Assembly (NCBI GenBank): GCA_016715195.1
Contig: JADKBB010000058.1
Coordinates: 1 to 8,187 of the forward strand
Direction: 5' to 3'
Source of the DNA: Candidatus Villigracilis proximus
GTDB lineage: Bacteria > Chloroflexota > Anaerolineae > Anaerolineales > Villigracilaceae
Length of the DNA: 8,187 bases
The position numbers and the translations under genes are program-made. Positions 7,393 to 8,187 of the stretch are shown piece by piece. The notes beneath the pieces were generated by a model. It saw only the letters and a program-made list of their open reading frames with translations. It was not told where the DNA came from and ran no database searches. Within the stretch, counting starts at the first letter, position 1. The number at the start of each line of letters is the position of its first letter.

Positions 7393-8187
7393 ATGGCCAC
7401 CGCCAAGCCGATAAAAAAACCAGCAGGGGCAAAAGAAGTTACATTCGTCTGGGAAGGCAAGAACAAGGACGGCAAGGATTCCAGAGGAGAAATTCGGGCA
7501 CCAGCGAAGCGGTTGCACAGGCGACACTTCGACGCCAAGGCCTGCGAATCAAAAATCAGCAAGCAGCGTTTCAAGAGCGGGGAAAATCACCGACAAGGAC
7601 ATCACGCTATTCACCCGCCAACTGGCAACCATGATGAAGGCAGGCGTCCCTGCTGCTGCAGGCGTTTGATATCGTTGGCAGAGGGCATTCGAACCCCTCG
7701 GTCGGAAAACTGTTGCTGGACATCAAGAGCGACGTGAGACAGGGTCCTCCTTGTCCCAAGGCTTCAGGAAATACCCTCTGCATTTTGATTCGCTATTTTG
7801 CAACCTTCGTCGCAGCTGGCGAGCAGGCCGGCATTTTGGAAACCCTCCCGACCGCCTCGCCACCTACAAGGAGAAAATGCAGGCGCTCAAATCCAAGATT
7901 AAATCTGCGATGTTTTTTTACCCCGCATCAATCTTGGATCATGGCGTTCGTAATTACTGCCGTCATCATGATTTTGTCATTCCCGCTTTCGAGCGAAGTT
8001 TTAAAGTTTCGGCGCAGACCTGCCAGCACCAACCGTCATCGTTATCGCCATTCCGGACTACTTTGTCGAATATTGGTGGCTCATTTTCGGATCAATCGGC
8101 GGCGCGATCTACGCGTTTCTGGAGGCATGTTGCCTGGAGGCCATGCAGATCGCTGCCGACCGCTTCATACTCAGAGCTCCGGTATTT
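7393..8187 (+). CDS. pilC: Type IV pilus platform protein PilC, partial and heavily frameshifted
   Basis: PilC (a GspF-type protein) is the inner-membrane platform that couples the PilB and PilT motors to the growing pilus. The N-terminal part reads KEVTFVWEGKNKDGKDSRGE, and after a missing C at 7501-7502 continues SEAVAQATLRRQGLRI. Further fragments in changing frames are TDKDITLFTRQLATMMKAGV, LLQAFDIVGRGHSNPSVGKL, KYPLHFDSLFCNL, AAGEQAGILET and DRLATYKEKMQALKSKIKSA. A membrane segment (YPASI, MAFVITAVIMI) and a last piece, MQIAADRFILRAPVF, follow. These follow the usual PilC order through the first cytoplasmic domain and the first membrane segment into the second domain. Only about 265 of roughly 405 residues are inside the window. 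At least eight indels are needed in 795 bases (for example near 7552, 7583, 7653, 7735, 7805, 7855 and 7935), so no single frame runs far. Identity is clear; an exact protein cannot be given. Confidence 0.9.

Noticed and set aside
798..8187. Genuine pseudogenes in a reduced or symbiont genome
   Set aside because: The broken genes include proS and ffh, the protein on both sides of each break is well conserved, and two interspersed genes are perfectly intact.
1..8187. CRISPR array, insertion sequence, toxin-antitoxin or defence genes
   Set aside because: No direct repeats with regular spacing, no transposase or integrase motifs, and every stretch longer than about 310 bases is accounted for by a housekeeping or pilus gene.

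Overview
The window is chromosomal housekeeping DNA, most likely from a betaproteobacterium of the Rhodocyclales/Nitrosomonadales type. This rests on the protein sequences and on the gene order rppH, proS, lytic transglycosylase, ffh, cytochrome-assembly gene, pilB, pilC. I recall that order from Dechloromonas/Azoarcus-like genomes, but it has not been searched. I find no mobile element, CRISPR array, tRNA, rRNA or defence system.

Layout: rppH (minus, 144-629) is divergent from proS (plus, 798-2513). proS overlaps a secreted lytic transglycosylase gene by 10 bases (plus, from 2504). That gene converges on ffh (minus, about 3120-4471). ffh is divergent from a YpjD/CcsA-like membrane protein gene (plus, 4499-5341), with only 27 bases between the start codons. 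A 308-base gap without a recognisable gene, holding a 15-base-arm inverted repeat, precedes pilB (plus, 5650-7368). pilC (plus, from 7393) runs off the right edge.

What the genes do: RppH starts mRNA decay by removing 5' pyrophosphate. ProS charges tRNA-Pro. The transglycosylase cuts peptidoglycan. Ffh is the protein of the signal recognition particle. The YpjD-like protein is an inner-membrane relative of haem-handling cytochrome c assembly proteins. PilB and PilC are the extension ATPase and platform protein of type IV pili. Only the last two form an obvious functional pair.

The striking property of the window is sequence quality. Five of the seven genes are broken by single-base indels, about one per 100-400 bases and far more in the last 700 bases. 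Many fall in short homopolymers. The protein is well conserved on both sides of each break, and proS and ffh are normally essential, so I read these as sequencing or assembly errors and not as gene decay. Genes are therefore annotated at full length with the break points listed. I did not find a previously undescribed system here; the nearest thing to unexplained structure is the inverted repeat upstream of pilB.
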